A DNA stretch of 64,000 nucleotides from UBA9926 sp023261215. GTDB lineage: Bacteria; Pseudomonadota; Gammaproteobacteria; Pseudomonadales; Azotimanducaceae. Where the stretch lies: the NCBI GenBank assembly GCA_038136035.1, contig JAYPYV010000004.1, positions 55,326-119,325 on the forward strand, given 5' to 3'. Positions 63,626 to 64,000 of the stretch are shown here, piece after piece; position 1 is the stretch's first letter; each line of letters opens with the position of its first letter. Under the pieces are notes generated by a model. It did not search any database and was not told the origin of the DNA. It saw nothing but the letters and a program-made list of their open reading frames with translations. A program made the position numbers and the translations under genes.

Positions 63626-64000
63626 GGTTCCTATGCCTCCTGTGAGTCGCTCACGATCAAATCAGTCTTCCCATCGCCGAGGATGAAGTCGCCAAACGCG
63701 TTCTGAAGATAACGAGGAAGGCCCGCGGCCCGAGCGAAAGGAGAAGTTCAAAGTCACCAAGGGCTCGATTTCGAGCACCCAGACCGAGCGTGCTTAGGTT
63801 CTAAAAACGACTCGTGGGCGGCGAAACTTCGATGTCGCTTGCTTGACTCGATGCGAAATCCTCACAAATCGGTCTGAGGAGTGACTCCCATGCTTAGACC
63901 GGCGCAGGCACGTCTGTATCACCTCGTCTTTCATCCCACTCTTGCCTAAGAGGACTTTTCGGCCTGAGAAATGGTAAGCGCGAACGTGAAGAGAGGGTCG

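Larger units (their letters stand above)
63107..64000. other. Non-coding scaffold end
   Basis: Nearly 0.9 kb with no supportable gene, RNA or terminal repeat. It contains the hairpin, tandem repeat and AT-rich island listed separately, then about 370 bases of ordinary composition (63630-64000) without a coherent frame. Confidence 0.5.

Noticed and set aside
1..64000. CRISPR arrays, insertion sequences, rRNA or tRNA genes
   Set aside because: No repeat-spacer arrays, transposase frames with terminal repeats, or recognisable RNA genes were found.

Overview
The window looks like a metagenome-assembled scaffold of a marine-type gammaproteobacterium. The main evidence is the block miaB - phoH-like (ybeZ) - ybeY - corC/ybeX - lnt - leuS - lptE - holA, with a DUF1820 gene diverging from miaB. 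LptE, HolA, Lnt and lipoprotein signals indicate a diderm, and M20 peptidases, an Opp system, Spinster-type MFS carriers and a GltS-like carrier suggest peptide and amino-acid use. I cannot name the genus. Three runs of exactly 100 N (30779-30878, 49828-49927, 59608-59707) mark contig joins. The first is flanked by a 55-bp exact duplication, which is an assembly artefact inside leuS.

Layout. 0.1-12 kb: a DUF4845 gene, TM2/yidD/DUF4177 cluster, M20 peptidase, two Spinster-like MFS carriers, a lipoprotein amidase coupled to a Na+/solute symporter, a PhyH-type dioxygenase and small proteins. 12-15 kb: sulfurtransferase, aldo/keto reductase, HAD phosphatase. 15-20 kb: a four-gene GldA/GldF/GldG/DUF4340-type ABC operon, with an enoyl-CoA hydratase behind it. 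20-24 kb: single-domain biotinyl carrier, Zn alcohol dehydrogenase, folK, acyl-CoA ligase. 24-34 kb: the tRNA/ribosome/envelope housekeeping block. 35-38 kb: cobS-cobT-Nudix. 38-44 kb: oppABCDF, in which OppC carries an FN3-like insert. 44-47 kb: a second AAA+/VWA pair (MoxR/CoxE type). 47-51 kb: two coupled amidohydrolases (one without the HxH metal site) and an exported M20 amidohydrolase. 51-55 kb: tesB with a coupled selenoprotein, then ahcY behind an ArsR-methyltransferase fusion with a palindromic operator. 56-60 kb: a two-component system of the marine dedicated-sortase type and a ribokinase. 60-63 kb: PqqB-like metallo-hydrolase and GltS-like carrier. The last 0.9 kb is non-coding and includes a markedly AT-rich stretch.

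The most notable point is at 51242-52105. Two short ORFs are one reading frame interrupted by a TGA, in a UxxC context, followed at the right distance by a perfect hairpin. This is a selenoprotein of the glycine/D-proline reductase selenoprotein B (GrdB/PrdB) superfamily that standard gene calling splits in two. Other points of interest are the SahR-like control of ahcY, cobST without cobN or other B12 genes, the FN3-like domain in OppC, and the dedicated-sortase two-component system without a sortase in view.
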